Positions 17,305 to 25,399 of a stretch of DNA of 32,752 nucleotides are shown here, in pieces (the stretch's first letter is position 1; each line of letters begins with the position of its first letter). A model generated the notes under the pieces. That model ran no database searches, had not been told where the DNA came from, and saw only the letters and a program-made list of their open reading frames with translations. A program made the translations under genes and the position numbers. This DNA is from Deltaproteobacteria bacterium (GTDB lineage Bacteria > Myxococcota_A > UBA9042 > DTJE01), in assembly GCA_016875475.1 (NCBI GenBank), contig VGRB01000006.1:1-32752 (forward strand), in the 5' to 3' direction.

Positions 17305-17888
17305 GCGAGACGCTCGACCGCACCCTCCGCGTCGCCGAAACGGTCGTCGAGGCCCTCCGCGCCGAGGGTGCCGACGCGGTGGTGATCGGCGCCGTGGCCC
17401 TCGCGGTGCACGGTTATCCCCGCAGCACGACGGACCTCGATCTTGCGGTGTCTGTCCGGCGCGACGTCCTGCACCGGGTCGCTGACGCGCTCGCCGCCCA
17501 CGGGTACGCGGTGTCGGTCCGCGATCCCGATGCGGCGGATCCGCGGGGCGGGGTCATCGACGTCCGATCGCAAGGGGCGGACCTCGTACATGTGGTGAAT
17601 TTCGACAACCGGCCTTCCGGCGGATTTCCACGGCTGGTCGATGACGCGCTTGCGGAGGCGCTGCCGCTGACCGGGGACGGCGTCCTGAAAGTGGTCGATC
17701 CGTATCACCTCGTAGCGTTCAAGCTATACGCGCGAGGACCGAAATCGACGAACGACATCATCGAGTTGCTCGAGCGCAATCCCGGGCTCGACCGGGCGAG
17801 GCTCAGGGCGATGTGCAAGACGTATCGACTGGAAGGAGCCCTCGATCGCATCCTTCGACAACTGGCCGAGGAGACCGGGTCCGGGTAG
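17301..17888 (+). CDS. Nucleotidyltransferase-fold protein (AbiEii/MNT-like)
   Basis: VVIGAVALAVHGYPRSTTDLDLAVSV, the GG.A...HG..R.T.D.D pattern; C-terminal DPYHLVAFKLYARGPKSTNDIIELL. Confidence 0.82.
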   Translation: MSETLDRTLRVAETVVEALRAEGADAVVIGAVALAVHGYPRSTTDLDLAVSVRRDVLHRVADALAAHGYAVSVRDPDAADPRGGVIDVRSQGADLVHVVNFDNRPSGGFPRLVDDALAEALPLTGDGVLKVVDPYHLVAFKLYARGPKSTNDIIELLERNPGLDRARLRAMCKTYRLEGALDRILRQLAEETGSG

Positions 17889-17967
17889 TCGGGAAGCGGC
17901 CCCTCATCGCTTCGCCCGGGCGCTCTCCCTGCTCGACGCCGCGGTCGGCCGCGCGTACCCGGGCGCG

Positions 17968-18960
17968 GTGCTGCGGGTGCAGCGCGGGCGCGAGATGCCG
18001 TTCGAGGCCGCGGTCGGGTCGCCCGGCCGGCCGGACGCCGTCTGGGACCTCGCCTCGCTGACCAAGCCGCTCGCCGCGACCACGGTGCTGATGACGCTCG
18101 CCGCGGAGGGCCGCCTGTCGCCGTCCGACCCGCTCGCTCGCTTCGTGCCGGAGGCCGCGGGCACGGACAAGGCGGCCTTGACGCTCGCTTCGCTGCTCGA
18201 TCACTCGGCCGGGCTGCCCTGGTGGCGGGACTACGCCCGGGCGGCGCGGCGGGCGCTCGGTCCGGGGTGTGGCGGAACGCCCGCGGCGCGCGAGGAGGTG
18301 CTCCGCCGGGTGCTCGCGGAGCCCCTGACGCACGCTCCCGGGACGAAGGCGGTCTACTCGGACCTCGGCTTCATGCTGCTCGACCGCGTGATCGAGGCCG
18401 CGGCGGGCGTGCCGCCGGACGCCGCGTTCGCCGCGCGCGTCGCCGCGCCGCTCGGGCTGTCACGGACCGCGTTCCGCCCGCCGCCGGACTGGGACCTCGT
18501 GCCCACGTCGCGGACCGCGCGCCTGCGCGGCCTGGTCCACGACGGGAACGCGCGCGTGCTCGGCGGCGTCGCGGGCCACGCGGGCCTGTTCGGGACCGCG
18601 GCCGAGGTCGCCTCGATCCTCGCGGCCCTGCACGCGGCGTGGGCGGGATCGCGGGCAGGCCCGTTCTGGCCCGAGGTCGTCCGTCGCTTCCTGGCGAGGT
18701 CCGAAGTGCCCGGATCGACGCGCACGCTCGGGTTCGACACCCCGAGCGCGTCAGGCTCCCTCGCCGGCGACCGCCATCCCCCCCGGCTGGTCGGCCACAC
18801 CGGGTTCACCGGGACGATGTTCTGGCTCGACCTCGACTCGGGCACGAGCCTCGTGCTGCTGACGAACCGGGTGCTGCTCGGGGCCGCCCGCGCGCCGATC
18901 CCGAGGCTCAACGACGTCCGCCGCGCGGTCTGCGACGCGGTGTGGGACGCGGTCGGGTGA
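17968..18960 (+). CDS. Beta-lactamase-family serine hydrolase (N-terminus uncertain)
   Basis: DLASLTKPLAATTVLM (SxxK), LLDHSAGLPWW, YSDLGFMLLDRVIE, GGVAGHAGLFGTAAEVA, VGHTGFTGTMFWLD. Homology-like residues (FARALSLLDAAVGRAYPGAV) precede the first usable start. Confidence 0.85.
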   Translation: MLRVQRGREMPFEAAVGSPGRPDAVWDLASLTKPLAATTVLMTLAAEGRLSPSDPLARFVPEAAGTDKAALTLASLLDHSAGLPWWRDYARAARRALGPGCGGTPAAREEVLRRVLAEPLTHAPGTKAVYSDLGFMLLDRVIEAAAGVPPDAAFAARVAAPLGLSRTAFRPPPDWDLVPTSRTARLRGLVHDGNARVLGGVAGHAGLFGTAAEVASILAALHAAWAGSRAGPFWPEVVRRFLARSEVPGSTRTLGFDTPSASGSLAGDRHPPRLVGHTGFTGTMFWLDLDSGTSLVLLTNRVLLGAARAPIPRLNDVRRAVCDAVWDAVG

Positions 18961-18964
18961 AGGG

Positions 18965-20476
18965 TCAGGGGGCAGCGGGATACGGGCCGCGCGCCTCCAG
19001 CCGGAGCGACCGCTGCCCCCCTTTGCCGCCCGCGATTGCGATCCGGCCGGGCACGGCAGCGGGGACGGGCGCGGCCGGTGCGCCGTCCACGACGAGGTCG
19101 TAGCCGACCCTTGCCACCCACGCGGGCACGATCACCTCGGTCGCGCCCGCGGCCGGGTCCTCGTCCCACGCCAGGTCGAGCACCCGGGTCGCCGGGTCCC
19201 AGCCGAAGCGCACCGGCGTGCCCGCGATTGCGGCCGGGGCCGGGCGCAGGAACGCGGACGCGTGCGGGTGCCAGGAGCCGGTGGCCTCGTCCACCACGCC
19301 GAAGCCGCCGGAGCCGCGGGCGAAGATCCACAGGAACGAGGCCGCCTGCGCCGAGTCCAGCATCGCGTAGAACGAGGCGAGGAACGCGTCGAGGTTCGGG
19401 GTCTCCATCGCGCCGCCCATCTCGCCGAGGCCCCACGGCACGCCCGCGCGGGCCGCCTCGGCCCCGGCCGCGGCCGCCCAGGTCGCGTCCGCCTCCGCGT
19501 TCCCGTCCCACAGCAGGCCCGCCTCGACCGTCACGTTGTAGTAGTGCGGGAAGAAGACCGCCTGGAGCGGCGCGACGCCGGGCGCGGGGGAGGGGAAGCT
19601 CGTGGCCTGTTGCACGTTGAACAGCACGGACGGCTCGAAGAAGAGCAGGCGGCCGGGCAGCGCGCCTCCGACCTCGGCCGCGAACGCCTGGTGGAACGGC
19701 CACAGGAAGTCGCGCTCGAACTCCTCGAACGGGATCGTGCCCGGGAACGGCTCGTTGTGCGGGTCGAAGCCGATCACGCCTTCGTTGTCCGCCACGGCCT
19801 CGGCGACCCGGCGCGCAGCCGTCCGGTGATGCCGCTGCAAGTCCGGGGACTTCCAGAAGCGATCGAAGCAGGACGAGACCTCCGCCGAGAAGTAGTTGAA
19901 GAACCACGGGCTGGTCGGCTCGAACGCGGCGTAGGCGGCCTCGTCGCACGCCCACCGCGGCGCGCCGTGCAGCCCGAAGCCCATGCCGAACAGGTCCTGG
20001 TGCAGGTCGATCACCACGTAGAGGCCCTGCTCCCAGGCGAGCCTCGCGTGCCGGGCGACCAGGGCCACGTACTCCTCGTCGTACCGGTCCGGCGCCAGGT
20101 CGATCACCACGTAGAGGCCCTGCTCCCAGGCGAGCCTCGCGTGCCGGGCGACCAGGGCCACGTACTCCTCGTCGTACCGGTCCGGCGCGGGCTCGATCCG
20201 GTCCCAGTTGATCACCAGCCGGACCGCGTCGAACCCCGACTCCGCGATGAACGCGAGGTCGCGCAGGTCCGAATCCGGGGGGAGGCCCTTCCAGTGCGCG
20301 ACGTCGTCGGACGGGTAGTTGATGCCCCGGAGCACGATCGCGCGCCCGTGACGGTCCCGCACGTGCCGGCCGTCCGTGCGGTAGAGCGGCCCCGTCCCTG
20401 GGACCGCCGGGTCAACGGCGTCCGCCGCACAGCCGATCGTCGCGAACGCCAGGACGAGCCCTGCCCGAACGGTCAT
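18965..20476 (-). CDS. GH5 (endoglycoceramidase/cellulase-like) lipoprotein with a 31-aa internal tandem duplication
   Basis: VLRGINYPSDDVAHWKG...; GFDAVRLVINWDRIEP; VVIDLHQDLFGMGFG; GFDPHNEPFPG; lipobox-like ATIGC. Confidence 0.8.
   Translation of the reverse strand: MTVRAGLVLAFATIGCAADAVDPAVPGTGPLYRTDGRHVRDRHGRAIVLRGINYPSDDVAHWKGLPPDSDLRDLAFIAESGFDAVRLVINWDRIEPAPDRYDEEYVALVARHARLAWEQGLYVVIDLAPDRYDEEYVALVARHARLAWEQGLYVVIDLHQDLFGMGFGLHGAPRWACDEAAYAAFEPTSPWFFNYFSAEVSSCFDRFWKSPDLQRHHRTAARRVAEAVADNEGVIGFDPHNEPFPGTIPFEEFERDFLWPFHQAFAAEVGGALPGRLLFFEPSVLFNVQQATSFPSPAPGVAPLQAVFFPHYYNVTVEAGLLWDGNAEADATWAAAAGAEAARAGVPWGLGEMGGAMETPNLDAFLASFYAMLDSAQAASFLWIFARGSGGFGVVDEATGSWHPHASAFLRPAPAAIAGTPVRFGWDPATRVLDLAWDEDPAAGATEVIVPAWVARVGYDLVVDGAPAAPVPAAVPGRIAIAGGKGGQRSLRLEARGPYPAAP
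20003..20188. repeat. Perfect 93-bp in-frame tandem duplication inside the GH5 gene
   Basis: 20003-20095 is identical to 20096-20188; protein unit DRYDEEYVALVARHARLAWEQGLYVVIDLAP occurs twice. Confidence 0.95.
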
Positions 20477-20497
20477 GTCGCCCCCACGCACGCGCGA

Positions 20498-21739
20498 TCA
20501 ATGGTACAGGCGGTGGCTCTTTGCGTCGAAGCGCTGGGCGTAGATCGCCTCCTTCGCCCAGACTACGACCCAGGTGTCGTCGGGCAGGGTCGCGACGCGG
20601 GGGGAACCCATGCCGACGGGGGTCAGCTCCGTGCCGATGTCCACCATCGGCCCGACGGGGCCGGTCGGGGTGACCTCGCGAGCGACGCTCCCTTCGACGC
20701 CGAGCACGTTCCCGCCGGGCCGGACGGCGAGATCGCCCGCACCGTAGGGGGTGTCGAAGCCGCCTGCCGGGTCACCCGCCGCCGAGAAGAACCTTGCGAC
20801 GAGCGAGTCGCCGAACACCCCGAAGCCCCCGCCGGGCAGGCCCAGGATCCGAACCCAGTTCGAGTCGTCGAGGGCGATCCCGCTCCCGACCGGGGTCCCC
20901 TGCGCATCGAACACCTGCACGCGCGTGCCCGCCGGGTCGCAGGACTGGAGGCCAGCGAACCCGCTGCCGCCCAGCGGCGCGATCCGGGTCCAGCATGCCG
21001 CGCCGTCCGGCTCCAGCGGGAACGCGTCCCCCGAAGGCGTCCCGTCCGGCTCCAGGAACTGGCCCTGCGTGTGGACCGGGGGCAGGGTCGAGTTGATCCA
21101 CGTCCGCAGGAGCCTGTCGTCCGCTGGCAGCGTCAGCGAGTCCGAGTGGGTCGCGAGCGTGATCTGCGGCGCGGCCGTGGTTCCGTTCGGTGCGACGCGT
21201 CGGGCCCCGGTCCCGGAGGACGACCACCACCACACGAGGTAGGCGGACCCCGGCCGCGCCGCGATCGCGGGGGAGTCGAAGCCGCCCGCGGCCAGGAGCC
21301 CGGGCCCCCTCGCGACGCCGTCCGGACCGAACACCTGTGCGTGGATCCCCGAGCCGCCGCCCGCCGCGTCAAGAGGCGCCACGCGACCGCCCACGTACCA
21401 TCGTTGAGCGCCCCCACCGCAAGCTGGGAGACCCCTTCGCCGCCGACCCGGAACGCCGTGAGCTGGCCGTAGCTGCACCCGTCGTACGGCACCTGGTCCG
21501 GTCATCGCAATCGAACCCCGGCGGAGGGCACTTGCCCGCGATGCAGTCCACGTCGGCCGGCGCCTCCCCGGGCAGGTCCGCAACGACGCCCGGGTCCGGG
21601 TCGCCCCGGCCCGCCGACGCCCCCCCCGCCGCAGGCCGCGTACGAGGCCGCGATCAGGACGGCCGCAGCGACCCGGACGCCCGCCGCGACCCGGACGGCC
21701 GCCGCGACCCGGACACCCGCCGCGAACGTCGCCTTCATG
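20498..21739 (-). pseudogene. Lipoprotein gene with at least three frame breaks
   Basis: Starts MKATFAAGVRVAAAVRVAAGVRVAAAVLIAASYAACGGG; continues in shifted frames as ADVDCIAGKCPPPGFDCDD, then DQVPYDGCSYGQLTAFRVGGEGVSQLAVGALNDGTWAVAWR, then LDAAGGGSGIHAQVFGPDGVARG...RFDAKSHRLYH*. Confidence 0.65.
21653..21724. repeat. 18-bp tandem repeat (about 4 units) within the signal-peptide coding region
   Basis: Minus strand: GCGGCGGGTGTCCGGGTC / GCGGCGGCCGTCCGGGTC / GCGGCGGGCGTCCGGGTC / GCTGCGGCCGTCCTGATC, encoding AAGVRV AAAVRV AAGVRV AAAVLI. Confidence 0.85.
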
Positions 21740-21743
21740 ACCG

Positions 21744-23291
21744 TCACTCCTCCACCGCAGCCGCGCAGCGGCCGTCGATGCAGTACGCCGCGTCGGGCGG
21801 CGGCGCGCACTTGCAGACCCCGCCCCCGCCGCAGCCGGCCGCCACCCACTCGGACGCCAGGATGTCGAGGTCCCACTGGCCGATCCCGTATCCCGTCGCG
21901 ACGAAGCAGCCGCCCAGGCCGACCTCGCAGTGGCCGGCCAGGATCCGGCAGCCCGCGTCGTCCCCGCACTTCGCGAAATCGCCCTCGGCGAACCTCTCCC
22001 AGTCCGCCTCGATCTCCTCACACGACCGGCCGCACGTGGCGCCGGACGGTCCGCCCTCGATGCACGCCCCGCCTCCGCCGAAATCGCCCTCGGCGAACCT
22101 CTCCCAGTCCGCCTCGATCTCCTCACACGACCGGCCGCACGTGGCGCCGGACGGTCCGCCCTCGATGCACGCCCCGCCTCCGCTGCACTTCGCGAGGTCC
22201 CAGCAGCCGGACTTGCAGACGAGCAGGTACGGCCCGTCGCACCGCGCCTTCCCGTTCGCGCACGCGCAGCAGCCGCAGGGTGCGCCGCACGGTTCGCCGC
22301 AGCGCGGAGCCTCCGCGCAGTCGACACCGACGCACGCCGCTCCTCCAGTGCCTACGACCCTTGCCACGAACGGGAAGCCCGCCACGCGGCAGACCTCCTG
22401 CCAGGACGCGTCCGTCACCATCGCGGACCCCGGTTCGAGCGCGAGTTCGCTCCGGCACCAGCGGTCGCCGGGCGCGCAGACAGGAGAGTCGGAGACGGGT
22501 GGGCTGTCCGGGCAGTCGAGCCCGGGCGCGACCAGGAGAAGCTGCGGCAGCACATCGTAGAAGGGGGATCCGCCAGCTGCGGCGATGCAGGCGACCCAAC
22601 CCGTGTGCCCTGCCGGGTTCTCCCGCGCGAAGCCGACCTTGGACGGGTCGCAGCACGGGCCGTCCCCGGCCTTCGACGTCGCCGCCTTCCGACGTTCGCA
22701 GTCGTTTCGGTACGACTTCCCGTCGCATCCGCAGGCCCAGCCCCCAGGGTGGTGCGGGTATCCGTACGGCTCCCGGCACCACTGCTCCTCCTTCGGGACG
22801 CCGACGCAGGCGCCGCGGGCCGTCACCGGGTCGCACGAGCCCGTCGCCATCTCGCAGAAGTCCCCTTCCGCGCAAGCTGTCGCGGCAGGTCCGCCGCAGT
22901 CCGCCTTCACGCATTCGTCGTTCCCGCGACCCACGCCGAGCACGCACAACTCTCCCGTCCCGCACTGGCCTTCGCCATCCGTCTCGCAGCCTCCTCCCAT
23001 GCAGCAGCGCGGGTCATAGCCGAGGTCCGTGCAGGTCACCGTTCGGAAACGGACGAACCGGGTGGAGTCCCGGCACACGAACGTGGCGGAGCACGGGAAG
23101 TCGATCGCGATGCGTCCCTGCGGGCATGGGTCCGCGTCCACGTCCGGGGCGTCGTGCCCCGGCCCCGGGTCGGCCGCGTCCCCCTGGAGGAGACCTCCGG
23201 CTTCGCCGGGCACGTCCGAGGCCCCTGCGGGCTCCGATGCCACGCACGCGAACGTCAGGAGCGCGGTTGCGACGGGAATGGTTCGGCGCAT
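21744..23291 (-). CDS. Cys-rich lipoprotein with a Kazal-like segment
   Basis: MRRTIPVATALLTFACVASEP lipobox; many Cys; GGWACGCDGKSYRNDCERRKAA Kazal-like; stop 4 bp from the next lipoprotein's ATG. Confidence 0.75.
   Translation of the reverse strand: MRRTIPVATALLTFACVASEPAGASDVPGEAGGLLQGDAADPGPGHDAPDVDADPCPQGRIAIDFPCSATFVCRDSTRFVRFRTVTCTDLGYDPRCCMGGGCETDGEGQCGTGELCVLGVGRGNDECVKADCGGPAATACAEGDFCEMATGSCDPVTARGACVGVPKEEQWCREPYGYPHHPGGWACGCDGKSYRNDCERRKAATSKAGDGPCCDPSKVGFARENPAGHTGWVACIAAAGGSPFYDVLPQLLLVAPGLDCPDSPPVSDSPVCAPGDRWCRSELALEPGSAMVTDASWQEVCRVAGFPFVARVVGTGGAACVGVDCAEAPRCGEPCGAPCGCCACANGKARCDGPYLLVCKSGCWDLAKCSGGGACIEGGPSGATCGRSCEEIEADWERFAEGDFGGGGACIEGGPSGATCGRSCEEIEADWERFAEGDFAKCGDDAGCRILAGHCEVGLGGCFVATGYGIGQWDLDILASEWVAAGCGGGGVCKCAPPPDAAYCIDGRCAAAVEE
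21974..22183. repeat. Perfect 105-bp in-frame tandem duplication in the Cys-rich lipoprotein gene
   Basis: 21974-22078 is identical to 22079-22183; protein unit GGGACIEGGPSGATCGRSCEEIEADWERFAEGDF occurs twice. Confidence 0.95.
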
Positions 23292-23365
23292 GTCACACCC
23301 CCGGGCGATTCCGAGTCATCATAGGAAAACCGGGGGGGATGGGCAAGGCCGGGAACCGGCTGAAG

Positions 23366-24034
23366 CTACAGCTCCGCGAGCACGTTCCGGCGGTGGCGCT
23401 CGGCGCGGGTCAGGCCGGGCTCGATCGCGGCGTGGCCGGCGGGGAAATCCTCGTCCTCGCCGCGCGACCGGGCCACGTCGTCCGGGACGTCCAGCATGGC
23501 CCGCACGACGTCGGGGGGAGGGCCGTCCGCCATGCCTTCCGTGAAGCGCCGCCACGCGGTCTCGTCGTCGTCGGCCGGGGGGAACTCGGCCGGCAGCCGG
23601 GCGGGCGACGGATCGGCGGCCGAGGGCGGCACGGCGGCGGGTCGCGAGCCGGCACGGCGCATCGCGGCGTCGAACCACTCGCAGCGCACGGTGACCGCGC
23701 CCTCCCGTTCGCACGCGTGCGAGAGCGGCCGGTCGTTCGTGACCACGACGCAGCCGCCGCGCAGCCGCCGGACCTCGTCCACGATCCAGGCGTCCGCCTT
23801 CTCGCCGGGCCGCGAGAAGACCTCGACCGCGCGGCTGTGCGGCAGGCTCCGGCCCGGCCGCACGGGGTGGTCCGCGCCGTCGAACACGACCAGCAGGCGG
23901 TGGCCGCGCGCCGCGGCGTATCGGTCCGCCCGCAGGGCCAGCGACTCGCGCCGCGCCTCCAGGCGGCCGCGCTCGAGCGTGGAGGTGCTCCCGATGAAGT
24001 TGTAGCCGTCGACGATGACGGTCCGGCCTGCCAT
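23366..24034 (-). CDS. NYN (YacP-like) putative RNase-domain protein
   Basis: MAGRTVIVDGYNFIGS...LLVVFDGADHP...KADAWIVDEVRRLRGGCVVVTNDRPLSHACEREGA. Confidence 0.82.
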   Translation of the reverse strand: MAGRTVIVDGYNFIGSTSTLERGRLEARRESLALRADRYAAARGHRLLVVFDGADHPVRPGRSLPHSRAVEVFSRPGEKADAWIVDEVRRLRGGCVVVTNDRPLSHACEREGAVTVRCEWFDAAMRRAGSRPAAVPPSAADPSPARLPAEFPPADDDETAWRRFTEGMADGPPPDVVRAMLDVPDDVARSRGEDEDFPAGHAAIEPGLTRAERHRRNVLAEL

Positions 24035-24037
24035 GTC

Positions 24038-25399
24038 CTACAAGCTGTTCACGATCTCGCGGAAGCGCTCGCCCCGCTGCTCGAAGTCCCGGAACTGGTC
24101 GTAGGAGGACGCGGCGGGCGAGAACAGCACGACCGACCGCGCCGGCCGCGCGATCTCGAACGCGCGCGCCACGCCCGCGGCGAGGTCGGGCAGGACCTCG
24201 GTCGGGACGGCCGCGGGGAACTCGCGGCGCATCCGCTCCGCGCACTCGCCGACCAGCACCACGGCCAGCGCGCGCCGGCCGACCTCCGAAGCCAGCTCGT
24301 CGAGCGGCAGGCCCTTCTCGTGGCCGCCCGCGATCAGGACGACGCGCTCGTCGAACGCGCGGAGCCCCGTGATCGCGGCGTGCGGGTTCGTGGCCTTGGA
24401 GTCGTTGTAGAAGACCACGCCGTCGACCTCGCGCACCCGCTCGATCCGGTGCGGGAGGCCGCGGTAGGTGGCCAGCCCCTCGGCGAGCGCGTCCGGCCCG
24501 ATCCCGAGCGGCAGGCAGGCGGCGAGCGCGAGCAGCGCGTTCTCCACGTTGTGGCCGCCGGGCGGCGGGAATGCCTTCCTGCCGGCCACCCGCTCCGCCG
24601 CGCGGCCCGGGGCCGCGACCCAGAAGTGTCCGTCCCGGGCGTAGGCGCCGCTCGCGACCGGGCCCCGCTGCGACACGTCGAGCACGCGCTGCCCGTTGTC
24701 GCGGGTGTACGGGTCGGACGGCGACAGCCACGACGCGAGCACGGGGTCGTCGAGGTTCCGGACGAACGCGTCTCCCGCCGCCTGCGCCGCCAGCACGCGC
24801 GCCTTGGCGCGGATGTAGGCCGGGTACGACCCGTGGTGGTCGAGGTGGTCCTCCGCGAGGTTCGTCACGAGCGCGACCTGCGGCCGGAAGCGCGAGCACG
24901 TCAGGAGCTGGAAGCACGAGACCTCGGCCACGACCACGTGGTCCGCGCCGACGTCCGGGAGCAGGTCGCACAGCGGGTTCCCGAGGTTCCCCGCCGCGGT
25001 CGCCGGCAGGCCGGCCGCGCGGACGAGGTGCGCGACGAGCGTGGTCACGGTGCTCTTGCCGTCCGTCCCGGTCACGGCCACGACCCGGCCGGGGAACAGG
25101 CGCCAGAACAGCTCGACCTCGCCCATCACCTCGCCGGCCGCCCGCTCCGCGAGCCGGAACGCGGCCGCGTGGGGGGGGATCCCCGGCGACAGCACCGCCG
25201 TGTCGCCGGGCCGCACGACCTCGCCGCCGAACGTGGTCGCGACGCGGCCGTCGAGCCTGGCGACGGCGGAGGCGACGTCGGCCTCGGCGCACCGATCCGA
25301 CAGCAGCACGTCGCCTCCGAGCCGGGCCAGCAGGTTCGCGGCCGAGATGCCGCTCCTGCCCGCCCCGACGACCGAGAAGGACCGCCCGGCGACCTTCAT
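24038..25399 (-). CDS. murD: UDP-N-acetylmuramoylalanine-D-glutamate ligase
   Basis: VVGAGRSGISAANLL; VTGTDGKSTVTTLVAHLV; EVSCFQLLTCSRFRPQVALVTNLAEDHLDHHGSYPAYIRAKA; FYNDSKATNPHAAITGL; ATGA overlap with the upstream ligase. Confidence 0.92.
   Translation of the reverse strand: MKVAGRSFSVVGAGRSGISAANLLARLGGDVLLSDRCAEADVASAVARLDGRVATTFGGEVVRPGDTAVLSPGIPPHAAAFRLAERAAGEVMGEVELFWRLFPGRVVAVTGTDGKSTVTTLVAHLVRAAGLPATAAGNLGNPLCDLLPDVGADHVVVAEVSCFQLLTCSRFRPQVALVTNLAEDHLDHHGSYPAYIRAKARVLAAQAAGDAFVRNLDDPVLASWLSPSDPYTRDNGQRVLDVSQRGPVASGAYARDGHFWVAAPGRAAERVAGRKAFPPPGGHNVENALLALAACLPLGIGPDALAEGLATYRGLPHRIERVREVDGVVFYNDSKATNPHAAITGLRAFDERVVLIAGGHEKGLPLDELASEVGRRALAVVLVGECAERMRREFPAAVPTEVLPDLAAGVARAFEIARPARSVVLFSPAASSYDQFRDFEQRGERFREIVNSL

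Noticed and set aside
16009-18960. A defence island built around the nucleotidyltransferase
   Set aside because: No restriction, CRISPR, Abi partner or phage/mobility genes flank it; only the two-gene module is supported.
20003-22183. CRISPR array suggested by exact repeats
   Set aside because: Only two copies each, abutting without spacers, and inside coding sequence.
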